Assembly (NCBI GenBank): GCA_046303375.1
Contig: JBKCGB010000188.1
Span: 1-42,730 of the forward strand
Length of the DNA stretch: 42,730 nucleotides
Direction of reading: 5' to 3'
Origin: UBA965 sp046303375
GTDB taxonomy: Bacteria; Chloroflexota; Chloroflexia; Chloroflexales; Roseiflexaceae
In this document: positions 7,905 to 16,097 of the stretch, piece after piece
Position numbering within the stretch: the first letter of the stretch is position 1
Layout of the letters: the number at the start of each line of letters is the position of its first letter
The notes under the pieces: model-generated
What the model saw: the letters and a program-made list of their open reading frames with translations, nothing else
The model's database searches: none
Told to the model about the DNA's origin: nothing
Made by a program: the position numbers and the translations under genes

Positions 7905-8537
7905 TCACCGATCAAGCGTCATATGGCGATATCCAGCCGTGTTGAGAATCAGTGTGTCGTTATAGAGTGTTTCGGTAGCGATGCCATACGAATACGAGCG
8001 GTGCACGTGCCCATGAATCCAGTAGCGGGGACGGAACCAGCGTTGCAGCGTGTGAAAGATTTTGACACCACGGTGTGGGCGATCTTCGGCATCGTGGATC
8101 CCTGCGAGCGGTGCATGGGTCAGCATCACATCGAGGCGACGGCGCGTACGGAGTTGCATCCACCATATTTTGCAGGCAAGCGCCATGGCACGCTGTGTCA
8201 TCTGCCACTCGGTATATTGGGGACCACGACTAGCGTTATAGCGCAGTGACCCACCCATGCCTGCCACCAACAGTCCATCAACAATGGCCACGTCATCGTC
8301 GAGGCAGACACAGCCACGAGGGCCGGTTAATATTTCACCGCTCCCGGTGAGTTCGTCGTGGTCGTGGTTGCCCATGACGTAATAGCATGGCACATCGAGC
8401 ATGGTCATGACAAACTCGAGATAGTAGTAGGGCAAGTCACCACAGCCAAAAATCACTGCCACATCGGCGAAACGCTCTTTGACTTGCAAACTGTAGACTA
8501 ACGGCACGACTTCGTCGCTGATGGTGAGGACCCGCAT
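7905..8537 (-). CDS. Calcineurin-like metallophosphoesterase
   Basis: 210 residues, cytoplasmic. Motifs in order: LTISDEVVP (5-11), IFGCGDLPYYYLEF, VMGNHDHDE, a GGSLRYN segment, MLTHAPLAGIHD and WIHGHVHRSY. These cover the metal ligands Asp, Asp, Asn, His, His and GHxH of the superfamily. The first motif is SDEV where most members have DxH, so the His ligand is replaced by Val; other metal sites look intact. I recall the same SDEV/GCGDLP form from Chloroflexota relatives, so this is probably a subfamily trait. The substrate is unknown. The gene is 13 bases downstream of the sensor kinase and shares its direction. Confidence 0.85.
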   Translation of the reverse strand: MRVLTISDEVVPLVYSLQVKERFADVAVIFGCGDLPYYYLEFVMTMLDVPCYYVMGNHDHDELTGSGEILTGPRGCVCLDDDVAIVDGLLVAGMGGSLRYNASRGPQYTEWQMTQRAMALACKIWWMQLRTRRRLDVMLTHAPLAGIHDAEDRPHRGVKIFHTLQRWFRPRYWIHGHVHRSYSYGIATETLYNDTLILNTAGYRHMTLDR

Positions 8538-8550
8538 TGGTCACTCCGTT

Positions 8551-10017
8551 CTAGTCATCGTCGCTGAAATCCACGTCGGTGAGACAGGGGATTGCCAATG
8601 TAAAGGTGGTACCCACACCCACAGTTGAGGTAACGGTCACCGTACCCGCATGTGCATCAACGATGTACTTGACGATGGCCAACCCCAGCCCTGCCCCACC
8701 ACCGGTAATCGCACGCGCCCGTGAGCGATCCACACGGTAGAAGCGGTCAAAGAGATGGGGGATGTCTGTAGCACTAATCCCCACACCGGTATCACGAATA
8801 GCGATGTGCCCATAATCACCAACCCGACGCAACTCACAGGTAATCGTACCGCCATCTGGCGTGTGTTGGAGCGCATTGACACAGATGTTGAGGATTGCCT
8901 GTTTGAGGCGGTCGCGGTCGCCATTCACCATGACTGCAGTATGGACGACCAGATTGAGCGTGATTGTCCCAGTGAGCGGTTTGAGCTCACGGGTAATTTC
9001 AAGCAACAGTGTGGCCAAATCAACAATTTCAAAGCGCATCCCCGCAGCTGCCTCGTTGCGGGCGAGCATCAGCAAATCGTTCACAAGGCGAATCAGGCGT
9101 TCGGATTCACGTTGCATATCAACCAATGATTCATCGAGGAGCTCAGGGTCACGCACCGCACCACGTTGCAGAATTTCGATGTTGCCTTTCATGGCAGCCA
9201 GTGGTGTGCGTAATTCGTGGGATGCATCGGCCAAAAAACGCCGCTGGGTCTCAAACAGTTGTTCGATGCGTTCGAGCAAGTCGTTGACGGTTACCGTAAG
9301 CAGTTGCAGTTCGTCTTGCACGGCGGGCACTGGCACACGCCGGCGCAAGTCGGCGGCACTCACAATACTTTGGGCGGTGCGTGCAATCACGTCAATGGGG
9401 CGAAAGGCAGCACGCGTCAACCAGGCGCCACCTTGGGCAGCCGCCACCAACACCGCCACACCACCAAATGCGAGTGCATAGAGGAACACGCGCAATGCGC
9501 GCTCTGTTTCGTCAATGGTGCGTACCAACTGGAGCACTCCACCCACCTGGCTAGTAGCCGTAAGCGGGTTGGTAAATACCAGTGGCACAATCAGCACACG
9601 CAAGCGGGCTACGCCGATATCCATAGTAAAGCGCTGCACATCACCGTTTATGGCGGTGCGGATTGTATCTGCATCGAGGAGCAACAAGCGGGCCAGGCTA
9701 GGCTGACGAAGCAGGTTGACCGAACGTGAGCTCAGCCGACCAGAGGTGTCATAGGCAATCGCAAGCAAATTACTGGTTGCAAAATTATTGACGGCATCAG
9801 GCATAGTCAATATCAAACCGCCGCCTTCGCGGATTTGTGGTTCGATGTTCGCCTTGCTAAAACTTTCTTGGACAACTCGGGCACCCAACTCAAGTTCGTT
9901 GTCGATGCTCGTAAGCAGTGCGCGTTGCACCACGTAATACAAGCCGACATCGAGCACGGTCAATGCGACAGCAAATAATCCCACATATGCCAGTGTGAGA
10001 CGGAGACGAATAGACAC
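8551..10017 (-). CDS. Membrane sensor histidine kinase (HAMP-HisKA-HATPase)
   Basis: 488 residues. Transmembrane helix 1 is at about 7-30, followed by an extracytoplasmic sensor of about 140 residues without known motifs and a second helix at about 174-196. HAMP with a Pro-containing FRPIDVIART follows, then the HisKA phospho-acceptor box FLADASHELRTPLAAMKG (His near 267), and HATPase boxes: N (NICVNALQHTP), G1 (DTGVGI), F (FDRFYRVDRSR) and G2 (GGGAGLGLAI). The C-terminus is acidic (DVDFSDDD). The start is GTG behind GGGGAA. No response regulator is present in the window, so the partner must be encoded elsewhere. It is 38 bases after the SH3b gene and 13 before the metallophosphoesterase, consistent with a small operon. 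Confidence 0.93.
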   Translation of the reverse strand: MSIRLRLTLAYVGLFAVALTVLDVGLYYVVQRALLTSIDNELELGARVVQESFSKANIEPQIREGGGLILTMPDAVNNFATSNLLAIAYDTSGRLSSRSVNLLRQPSLARLLLLDADTIRTAINGDVQRFTMDIGVARLRVLIVPLVFTNPLTATSQVGGVLQLVRTIDETERALRVFLYALAFGGVAVLVAAAQGGAWLTRAAFRPIDVIARTAQSIVSAADLRRRVPVPAVQDELQLLTVTVNDLLERIEQLFETQRRFLADASHELRTPLAAMKGNIEILQRGAVRDPELLDESLVDMQRESERLIRLVNDLLMLARNEAAAGMRFEIVDLATLLLEITRELKPLTGTITLNLVVHTAVMVNGDRDRLKQAILNICVNALQHTPDGGTITCELRRVGDYGHIAIRDTGVGISATDIPHLFDRFYRVDRSRARAITGGGAGLGLAIVKYIVDAHAGTVTVTSTVGVGTTFTLAIPCLTDVDFSDDD

Positions 10018-10055
10018 GGGGATTCCCCATTGCCACGGCGCAACAACAGTGCAAA

Positions 10056-10598
10056 TTACTGATTTGCGACTACAAAACTCGCAGCCACCCAGCCTTCGCT
10101 CCCTGCTGCATCGCGGACATTACGCCAGACAATATCGTCAACTGTTTTGTTGGCACCGATAATGTCCAACACTGCTCCCTCAGGGAGTGTTTTGACTTTT
10201 TCGGCCGTTTTACCAGGATCTTTGCGCAAAAACAGCCCAGACGCGCCAGTGCCACTGACCCGTACCTGCTCACCAGCGGCAACGGTCATGGTGGGGTAGA
10301 GTGTTGCTTGGGGAGTCGTCATCGCTTGTGTATCAGACTCCACTGGAACACCTGATTCACTATTGCCCTGTATCAATGCCCAGCAGACAAAGATAAAGAA
10401 AATCAGCACAAGTGCTAGTGCGAGACGCCAGCCACCCATCAAAAAGACAGCACGCCATGTACTCGTATTACTCAGCGGAGTACGTTGGGTGGTACGGCGA
10501 TGATCTTCGTGGAGTGGACGGATGCGTTCACTTGTTGTCGTACGCAGGTCACCTTGCAACGGATGCCCTGAACGGTCATTGGGATTTGGATTGCTCAT
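10056..10598 (-). CDS. Single-pass membrane protein with bacterial SH3 domain
   Basis: 180 residues. A polar, Arg/Thr/His-rich cytoplasmic N-terminus (1-50) precedes one transmembrane helix (about 54-75, LALALVLIFFIFVCWAL), a linker, and a C-terminal SH3b domain (about 110-178) with VRVSGTGASGLFLRKDPG, LPEGAVLDIIG and EGWVAASFV. Such domains bind cell-wall peptides or other ligands outside the membrane. The ATG at 10598 is chosen over an upstream TTG because GGAGG stands 5 bases before it. It is the first gene of a run with the sensor kinase and phosphoesterase, which hints at an envelope-sensing role; that link is inference. Confidence 0.8.
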   Translation of the reverse strand: MSNPNPNDRSGHPLQGDLRTTTSERIRPLHEDHRRTTQRTPLSNTSTWRAVFLMGGWRLALALVLIFFIFVCWALIQGNSESGVPVESDTQAMTTPQATLYPTMTVAAGEQVRVSGTGASGLFLRKDPGKTAEKVKTLPEGAVLDIIGANKTVDDIVWRNVRDAAGSEGWVAASFVVANQ

Positions 10599-10715
10599 GA
10601 CGTCCTCCAAAACGCCAACCTACACAATGGTAGTAAAAAAATATCAGCGTGGGATGAGAAACACTACCGTTATGCCAACAGTATACCCTGAAAACATGAC
10701 AACTCGGTGAATCTT

Positions 10716-11681
10716 TTATTCGGTGCGGATGCGTGCCCGCCAATAGGCCAACAACTCGTCGATAATTTGCGGCATGCTGATACGCGGTTGCCAACCAGTC
10801 ACAGCCACCAACCGGCTGTTGTCGCCGCGCAAAATCGGCTCATCAACGGGGCGCAACCGAGCCGGATCCACGCGCACCTCGACGGGCACCTGACCACGCG
10901 CAATCACCATATCAACGATGTCGCCGATACGGACTGCCTGCCCCGAACACATGTTGTAGACGGTGCCACCTGGTGCATGCTGGATGAGCGCCCACAAGGC
11001 CCGTGCCACATCGTCGACGTGCGTATAATCGCGACGTGGCTCCACATTGCCTACGAGAATCACCGGCGCTTGACGTCCCACCTCAATGAGTGCCATCTGG
11101 CGACAAAATGTTTGGATGGCGGTGCGATCACCTTGCCGTGGACCGACGTGGTTGAACGAGCGGGTCACCACCGTGTGGATGCCGTAGCTGTCGAAATATT
11201 GCAGACCGAGTAATTCTTGCGCAACTTTGCTGATGCCATAGGGCGAAGCAGGGCGCATCGGATGCGTTTCTTTGATGGGCACATGTTCGGGCAATACTAC
11301 ACCGTACTGCGCACTCGAACCCGCAATGTGTACACGGGCGTTTGGTGCATGGCGGCGCACCGCTTCAAGCAGGTTGACGGTCCCTTCCACATTGGCGCGC
11401 ATCGTCGCCACAGGTGCTCCCCATGAGGCAGCAGGGTAACTTTGAGCCGCTAAATGAAAGATGAAGTCTGGGTGGAAATCTGCTACCGCATCAGTAACCG
11501 CATAGGCGTCTTCGATGTCACCTTCGTAGAATGTGACGCGTGACTCAATAGCAGCCACTGCACGCATGTCGCTCCGCCATCGCTTAAAAATAGCGAGTTC
11601 CACATCGGCATGCGTGATGACATACTCAGCCAGACTACTGCCTACCGGACCAGTAGCACCTGTAATCAACACACGTGGCAT
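10716..11681 (-). CDS. Extended SDR nucleotide-sugar enzyme (GDP-4-dehydro-6-deoxy-mannose reductase / GMD-like)
   Basis: 321 residues of the extended SDR family. Seen: NAD(P) motif TGATGPVGSSLAEY near the N-terminus, FHLAAQSYPAASW, AGSSAQYG, the catalytic SPYGISKVAQE (YxxxK), RSFNHVGPRQG, EPRRDYTHVDDVARA and VYNMCSG. These loops fit Rmd (GDP-6-deoxy-4-keto-mannose to GDP-rhamnose) and the related GDP-mannose 4,6-dehydratase. The short length and RSFNHVGPRQG favour the reductase side, but I would not assign the reaction firmly. The ATG at 11681 is chosen over ATGs further upstream because AGGGGA lies 6 bases before it. It is transcribed away from gatB and probably serves surface-glycan synthesis. 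Confidence 0.85.
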   Translation of the reverse strand: MPRVLITGATGPVGSSLAEYVITHADVELAIFKRWRSDMRAVAAIESRVTFYEGDIEDAYAVTDAVADFHPDFIFHLAAQSYPAASWGAPVATMRANVEGTVNLLEAVRRHAPNARVHIAGSSAQYGVVLPEHVPIKETHPMRPASPYGISKVAQELLGLQYFDSYGIHTVVTRSFNHVGPRQGDRTAIQTFCRQMALIEVGRQAPVILVGNVEPRRDYTHVDDVARALWALIQHAPGGTVYNMCSGQAVRIGDIVDMVIARGQVPVEVRVDPARLRPVDEPILRGDNSRLVAVTGWQPRISMPQIIDELLAYWRARIRTE

Positions 11682-11718
11682 ATGCATTCCCCTGTCACAG
11701 CATGGTGTCGTTGCTTTC

Positions 11719-11727
11719 ATCATACCA
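11719..11727 (-). promoter_or_regulatory. Candidate extended -10 promoter for SDR gene
   Basis: The minus strand reads TGG-TATGAT about 40 bases before the chosen ATG at 11681. No clear -35 element is visible. Confidence 0.4.
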
Positions 11728-11780
11728 AATACCAATTAGGAATGAGGAATGAAAACACAGCATACAGAATGGAAGGGTAG

Positions 11781-11810
11781 TTTAAATATCGCTGCAACGG
11801 GTGTTATAAT
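11781..11810 (+). promoter_or_regulatory. Candidate promoter for gatB-aroA
   Basis: TTTAAA (11781-11786), an 18-base spacer and a perfect TATAAT (11805-11810) preceded by TGT, giving an extended -10. The gatB ATG is about 42 bases downstream. Confidence 0.6.
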
Positions 11811-11852
11811 GCACCATAAGCAAGAGATGTCATCGGTTAGGAAGTATTGTCC

Positions 11853-13304
11853 ATGAAGTATGTAGCCACCATCGGTCTCGAGGTTCATGCGCAGATTCGC
11901 ACCACCTCCAAAATGTTTTGCGGGTGCCGCACGGATGCCAGCCAAGCAATGCCAAATACAAATGTCTGTCCGGTCTGTTTGGGGTTACCTGGGGCTTTAC
12001 CCGTACCCAATCGTCAGGCCATCGAGATGGCAGCCATGACTGGGTTGGCGTTGCATTCAACGATTACACGTGACAGCGTCATTAGTCGCAAGAATTACTT
12101 TTACCCTGATTTACCGTCGTCATACCAGCGGAGCCAATACGAAGACCCGTTGTGTGTGGGCGGGTACGTTGAGTTCCCCACTGCTGATGGCATGCGGCGC
12201 ATCGAATTGACACGCATTCACATCGAAGAAGACACGGGCAAATTGACGCACATGCCAGACGGGAGCTCACTCATTGACTACAACCGGGCAGGTGTGCCGT
12301 TGATGGAGATTGTTTCTGAACCGGTCATTGCCAGTGCCGAAGAAGCCCGTCTCTACTTCCAGACCCTGCACCAGCTCCTCAGTTGGATTGGTGTCAATAG
12401 TGGGAATCTCGAAGAAGGAGCGTTGCGCTGTGATGCCAACGTGTCGGTGCGACCCGAGGGACAGAAAGAGTTTGGCGCCAAGGTCGAAATCAAAAACGTC
12501 AACTCGTTCCGCAACGTGGAGCGTGCCATCAATTACGAAATCGAGCGCCAAATCGACGTCCTCACCAACGGTGGCCGCATCATTCAGTCGACCCGTGGCT
12601 GGAATGACGCCACCGGTAAGACGGTTGAGCAACGCACCAAGGAATTTGCGCACGACTATCGATACTTTCCCGACCCTGACATCCCCCCCTTGCAAATGGA
12701 GTCGGCCTATGTGCAGACCATTGGTGCACGGCTGCCCGAATTGCCAATCACACGCTATCAGCGGTTTATGACGCAGTATGCGCTGAGTGCCAAAGATGCA
12801 GAATCGCTGACGATTACGCGAGAAGTCGCCGATTTTTATGAGGCCACCGTGACTGCTAGCGTCGCCGTAGGCGGGAGTGCCCGCGATGCATCGGTATGGA
12901 TCATTGGCGAGTTCTTCCGTTTGCTCAACGACCGTGGTGAACGAATCGCCGATGCCAGTGCACGCATGACGCCGCAGCACATTGCTGGTGTCATTGCACT
13001 CCTCAGCAAAGGCACAATTACACGCGCTTCTGCCAAAGAAGTTTTTGAGGAGTGTTACAACAACGGCACCATGCCCGATGCAGTAGTCGCCACCCGTGGT
13101 CTCGCAGTCATTGGTGACAGCGATGCGTTGCTCAAAATGGCACGTGATGCGGTGGCTGCCAACCCCAAAGCCGTTGCCGACTACAAGGCCGGCAAAGACG
13201 CTTCAATTAAGTTTTTGGTAGGGCAGATCATGAAAGTGTCGCGTGGGCAGGCCAGCCCGCAAGCAGCTGAAGCGGCATTGGTGACTGCACTCAGCGAAGT
13301 ATAA
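11853..13304 (+). CDS. gatB: Aspartyl/glutamyl-tRNA amidotransferase subunit B
   Basis: 483 residues, full length. GatB is the tRNA-binding, kinase-like subunit of the GatCAB complex that converts Glu-tRNA(Gln) or Asp-tRNA(Asn) to the amidated form. Seen: ATIGLEVHAQIRTTSKMFCGC, NTNVCPVCLGLPGALPV (the Cys residues that form the zinc site), IHIEEDTGKL, DYNRAGVPLMEIVSEP, VNSFRNVERAINYEIERQ, RYFPDPDIPPL, and a C-terminal GatB/YqeY helical domain from about 335. The ATG at 11853 is preferred over the in-frame TTG at 11847 because it lies behind TTAGGAAG. gatA and gatC are not nearby. aroA begins 3 bases after the stop. Confidence 0.97.
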   Translation: MKYVATIGLEVHAQIRTTSKMFCGCRTDASQAMPNTNVCPVCLGLPGALPVPNRQAIEMAAMTGLALHSTITRDSVISRKNYFYPDLPSSYQRSQYEDPLCVGGYVEFPTADGMRRIELTRIHIEEDTGKLTHMPDGSSLIDYNRAGVPLMEIVSEPVIASAEEARLYFQTLHQLLSWIGVNSGNLEEGALRCDANVSVRPEGQKEFGAKVEIKNVNSFRNVERAINYEIERQIDVLTNGGRIIQSTRGWNDATGKTVEQRTKEFAHDYRYFPDPDIPPLQMESAYVQTIGARLPELPITRYQRFMTQYALSAKDAESLTITREVADFYEATVTASVAVGGSARDASVWIIGEFFRLLNDRGERIADASARMTPQHIAGVIALLSKGTITRASAKEVFEECYNNGTMPDAVVATRGLAVIGDSDALLKMARDAVAANPKAVADYKAGKDASIKFLVGQIMKVSRGQASPQAAEAALVTALSEV

Positions 13305-13307
13305 CGC

Positions 13308-14612
13308 ATGGAACAGCTCGTCCTTGGTCCCTTTCAACGTGCATGCGGTGAAATCACGCTCCCCGGTTCGAAGAGCATTTCGAACCGGGTGTTGTTGCTT
13401 TCTGCACTCGCGACGGGCACGACACGCCTCAAGGGATTACTCGATGCAGACGATACCCGGGTGATGCGTGCAGCCCTGACCACACTCGGCATCACGCTAA
13501 CCGCTGATGGCGCAGATTGGTTGGTACACGGTGGTGCCGGGCGCTTCCCCACAGCACATGCGGACCTATTTATGGGGAATGCGGGCACCGCGATACGCCC
13601 CCTGACAGCAGCGTTGGCGCTCCTTGGTGGCGACTATCGTTTGCACGGAGTCCCTCGCATGCACGAACGCCCCATTGGCGATCTCGTTGATGGGTTGCGC
13701 ATGATTGGGGCGATTGTCGATTATGAGCAACACAGCGGGTTTCCACCGATTCGGGTAGGCCGTGGGCAGATTCATACAGACCAACCAATTGCTGTGCGTG
13801 GCGATGTATCGAGTCAGTTTTTGACCGCGCTGTTGCTCGCATTACCACTCGTCGCACGTACGCCTATCACGATTAATGTGATCAGTGAGTTGATTTCTAA
13901 ACCGTATGTGGCACTCACCATCAAGTTGATGGAGCGTTTTGGCGTGACCGTGAGTCACCAGCACTGGCAACAATTTGTCATTGCGGGGACACCACAGGCC
14001 CCCTATCAATCACCGGGCACACTATGGGTTGAGGGTGATGCATCATCTGCATCGTATTTCTTGGCTGCAGGCGCAATCGCTGGTGGCCCGGTGCGGGTAC
14101 ACGGAGTAGGGCAACACAGCATCCAGGGTGATGTCGCCTTTGTAGATGCGATTCGCCAGATGGGGGCACGGGTCGACATAGGCGAGAACTGGATCGAAGT
14201 CGCCGGTGTCAGCCATGCCGATGGGCGCTTGCGAGGCATCAACATCGATTGTCTAGCTATCCCTGATGCAGCCATGACCTTGGCAGTGATGGCACTATTT
14301 GCCACTGGCAAAACCACACTCACCGGTATCGGCAGTTGGCGCGTCAAAGAAACAGACCGTATCGCAGCCATGCACCACGAGCTCGTCAAAGTGGGGGCTA
14401 GTATCACGAGTGGCGCTGACTGGATGAGTATCGAGGCGCCCGTACAGTGGCAGGCTCCAGCACGTGGGGTCGACACCTATGATGACCACCGTATGGCGAT
14501 GTGCTTTTCGTTGGCTAGTTTTGCGGGGATTGCCATCCCGATAAATGAGCCGGGATGTGTTGCCAAAACATTCCCGAGCTATTTCTCGGCATTTGCACAA
14601 CTGACGCAATGA
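13308..14612 (+). CDS. aroA: 3-phosphoshikimate 1-carboxyvinyltransferase (EPSP synthase)
   Basis: 434 residues, the usual EPSP synthase size; it joins shikimate-3-phosphate and PEP in the chorismate pathway. Substrate-binding motifs are present: LPGSKSISNRVLLLSALA (Lys near 22), the PEP loop GNAGTAIRPL, RMHERPIGDLVDGL, DVSSQFLTALL, RVKETDRI and DDHRMAMCF. The PEP-loop sequence is GNAGTAIRP rather than GNAGTxMRP, so tolerance to known inhibitors cannot be judged by eye. The start codon lies 3 bases after gatB with no good ribosome-binding site of its own, suggesting translational coupling. A small AGCGC-ACC-GCGCT hairpin (14612-14624) overlaps the stop; it has no T-tract and is a weak terminator at best. 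Confidence 0.96.
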   Translation: MEQLVLGPFQRACGEITLPGSKSISNRVLLLSALATGTTRLKGLLDADDTRVMRAALTTLGITLTADGADWLVHGGAGRFPTAHADLFMGNAGTAIRPLTAALALLGGDYRLHGVPRMHERPIGDLVDGLRMIGAIVDYEQHSGFPPIRVGRGQIHTDQPIAVRGDVSSQFLTALLLALPLVARTPITINVISELISKPYVALTIKLMERFGVTVSHQHWQQFVIAGTPQAPYQSPGTLWVEGDASSASYFLAAGAIAGGPVRVHGVGQHSIQGDVAFVDAIRQMGARVDIGENWIEVAGVSHADGRLRGINIDCLAIPDAAMTLAVMALFATGKTTLTGIGSWRVKETDRIAAMHHELVKVGASITSGADWMSIEAPVQWQAPARGVDTYDDHRMAMCFSLASFAGIAIPINEPGCVAKTFPSYFSAFAQLTQ

Positions 14613-14674
14613 GCGCACCGCGCTGAAGTGTTGGGCACGACAGGGAATTTTGGGATGACCTCGTATTGTGCGGT

Positions 14675-14703
14675 TTGACACAATCAACTGCAGGTGATAG
14701 GAT
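14675..14703 (+). promoter_or_regulatory. Candidate promoter of the nuoF-N operon
   Basis: A perfect TTGACA (14675-14680), a 17-base spacer and TAGGAT (14698-14703) preceded by TGA. The nuoF ATG lies 65 bases downstream of the -10, leaving an untranslated leader of about 58 bases. Confidence 0.65.
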
Positions 14704-14768
14704 AATGCCCGTTAATCGGCATACTTTATATGTATGTATGGGCGAGATGCAAAGCTAGTAGGATTCTT

Positions 14769-16058
14769 ATGCCGCCAATTACCGAACATGTCGTCCTCAG
14801 AGACAATGACGTACCAAACATTGCTGATTTGGATGTCTATATTCAGCACGAAGGGTACGAAGCGTTGCGCATGGCAATCAAAGAAAAGACGCCGGCTGAT
14901 ATTATCACCGTCGTCAAGGATGCCGGGTTGCGTGGACGCGGTGGTGCGGGATTTCCCACTGGAGTAAAGTGGGGGTTTTTGCCCAAAGATGTCTATCCTC
15001 GCTATTTGTCGTGTAACGCTGACGAAAGTGAACCAGGTACGTTCAACAATCACCAGATTATTGATCGCAATCCGCACCAACTCATCGAGGGGGTTGCCCT
15101 CGCTGCCTACGCCATCGAGTGTCAGACGGCATTCATCTATATCCGTGGTGAGTTTGCAGCAGGAGCACGCCGGCTCGAAAAGGCCATCGCAGATGCAACT
15201 GCCCGTGGCTTCTTGGGCAAAGGGGTATTTGGCACGTCAGTCGATATCAACATCGTAGTTCATCGTGGTGCAGGTGCAGATATTTGTGGTGAAGAGACGG
15301 CACAGCTCGAATCACTCGAAGGCAAAATCGGCCAACCACGCCTCAAGCCTCCCTTCCCCGCAGTGGCCGGATTATACGGCAAGCCGACGATTATCAACAA
15401 CGTCGAGACGTTGGCCAACGTGCCACGTATTGTGCTCAAAGGTGTGGAGTGGTACCGCAAACACGGCACCGAAAAAAGCCCTGGAACCAAGGTATTCTCG
15501 GTATCTGGGCATGTGCGCAAGCCGGGCAACTACGAAGTACCGTTTGGTACCACGCTCCGTGAGCTGATTTATGAATATGCGGGTGGCATGCGTGAAGACC
15601 GCCGCGTCAAGATGATTATCCCTGGTGGAGCATCCTCAGCGTGGCTCACCGAAGCCAACCTGGATGTTGCCATGGACTACGAATCGTTGGCCGCTGCCGG
15701 CACCATGCTGGGGTCAGGTGGAGTGATTATTCTCGACGAAACCGTCAGTGCGGTGGAGTTGGCATACAAGATGGATGAGTTCTTTAAGCATGAATCGTGT
15801 GGCAAATGTACGCCGTGCCGCGAAGGAACGACGTACTTGGTCAAGACACTGCATCGCCTCAACCATGGTGGGGCCCAAAAGAACGATATTGCCAAGTTGC
15901 ATGATATTTACAACCAGATGGCAGGTAATTGTTTCTGTTTGCTTGGTGAAAGTGCAGTCGTACCGATTCGCACGGCACTCAAGCTCTTCCCACACGAATT
16001 CGAAGAGGCACTAGCCAAACACGCACGGCACGATATTCCACTGACCTTGGCACACTAA
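14769..16058 (+). CDS. nuoF: NADH-quinone oxidoreductase subunit F
   Basis: 429 residues. NuoF binds NADH, FMN and the N3 [4Fe-4S] cluster in the peripheral arm of complex I and passes electrons to NuoG. Seen: GLRGRGGAGFPTGVKW (53-68) and CNADESEPGTF for NADH/FMN, HRGAGADICGEETAQLESLEG, PTIINNVETLANVP, and the cluster ligands SCGKCTPCREG (Cys 344, 347, 350) with NCFCLLG (Cys 388 or 390). The ATG at 14769 has AGGA 5 bases upstream; an upstream in-frame start at 14730 lacks such a site and adds a non-family N-terminus. It is the first gene of the run; nuoE, its usual partner, is not adjacent. Confidence 0.97.
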   Translation: MPPITEHVVLRDNDVPNIADLDVYIQHEGYEALRMAIKEKTPADIITVVKDAGLRGRGGAGFPTGVKWGFLPKDVYPRYLSCNADESEPGTFNNHQIIDRNPHQLIEGVALAAYAIECQTAFIYIRGEFAAGARRLEKAIADATARGFLGKGVFGTSVDINIVVHRGAGADICGEETAQLESLEGKIGQPRLKPPFPAVAGLYGKPTIINNVETLANVPRIVLKGVEWYRKHGTEKSPGTKVFSVSGHVRKPGNYEVPFGTTLRELIYEYAGGMREDRRVKMIIPGGASSAWLTEANLDVAMDYESLAAAGTMLGSGGVIILDETVSAVELAYKMDEFFKHESCGKCTPCREGTTYLVKTLHRLNHGGAQKNDIAKLHDIYNQMAGNCFCLLGESAVVPIRTALKLFPHEFEEALAKHARHDIPLTLAH

Positions 16059-16097
16059 TGCTGGCCCGTAGTACGGACAGCCGGGAGTAAGAGAACG

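Noticed and set aside
6876..14612. A prophage or genomic island in the hypothetical and signalling genes
   Set aside because: There is no integrase, transposase, tRNA, terminal repeat or visible composition change; housekeeping genes flank and interleave.
14612..14624. AGCGC-ACC-GCGCT as the terminator of gatB-aroA
   Set aside because: The stem is only 5 bp and no T-tract follows; noted under aroA only.
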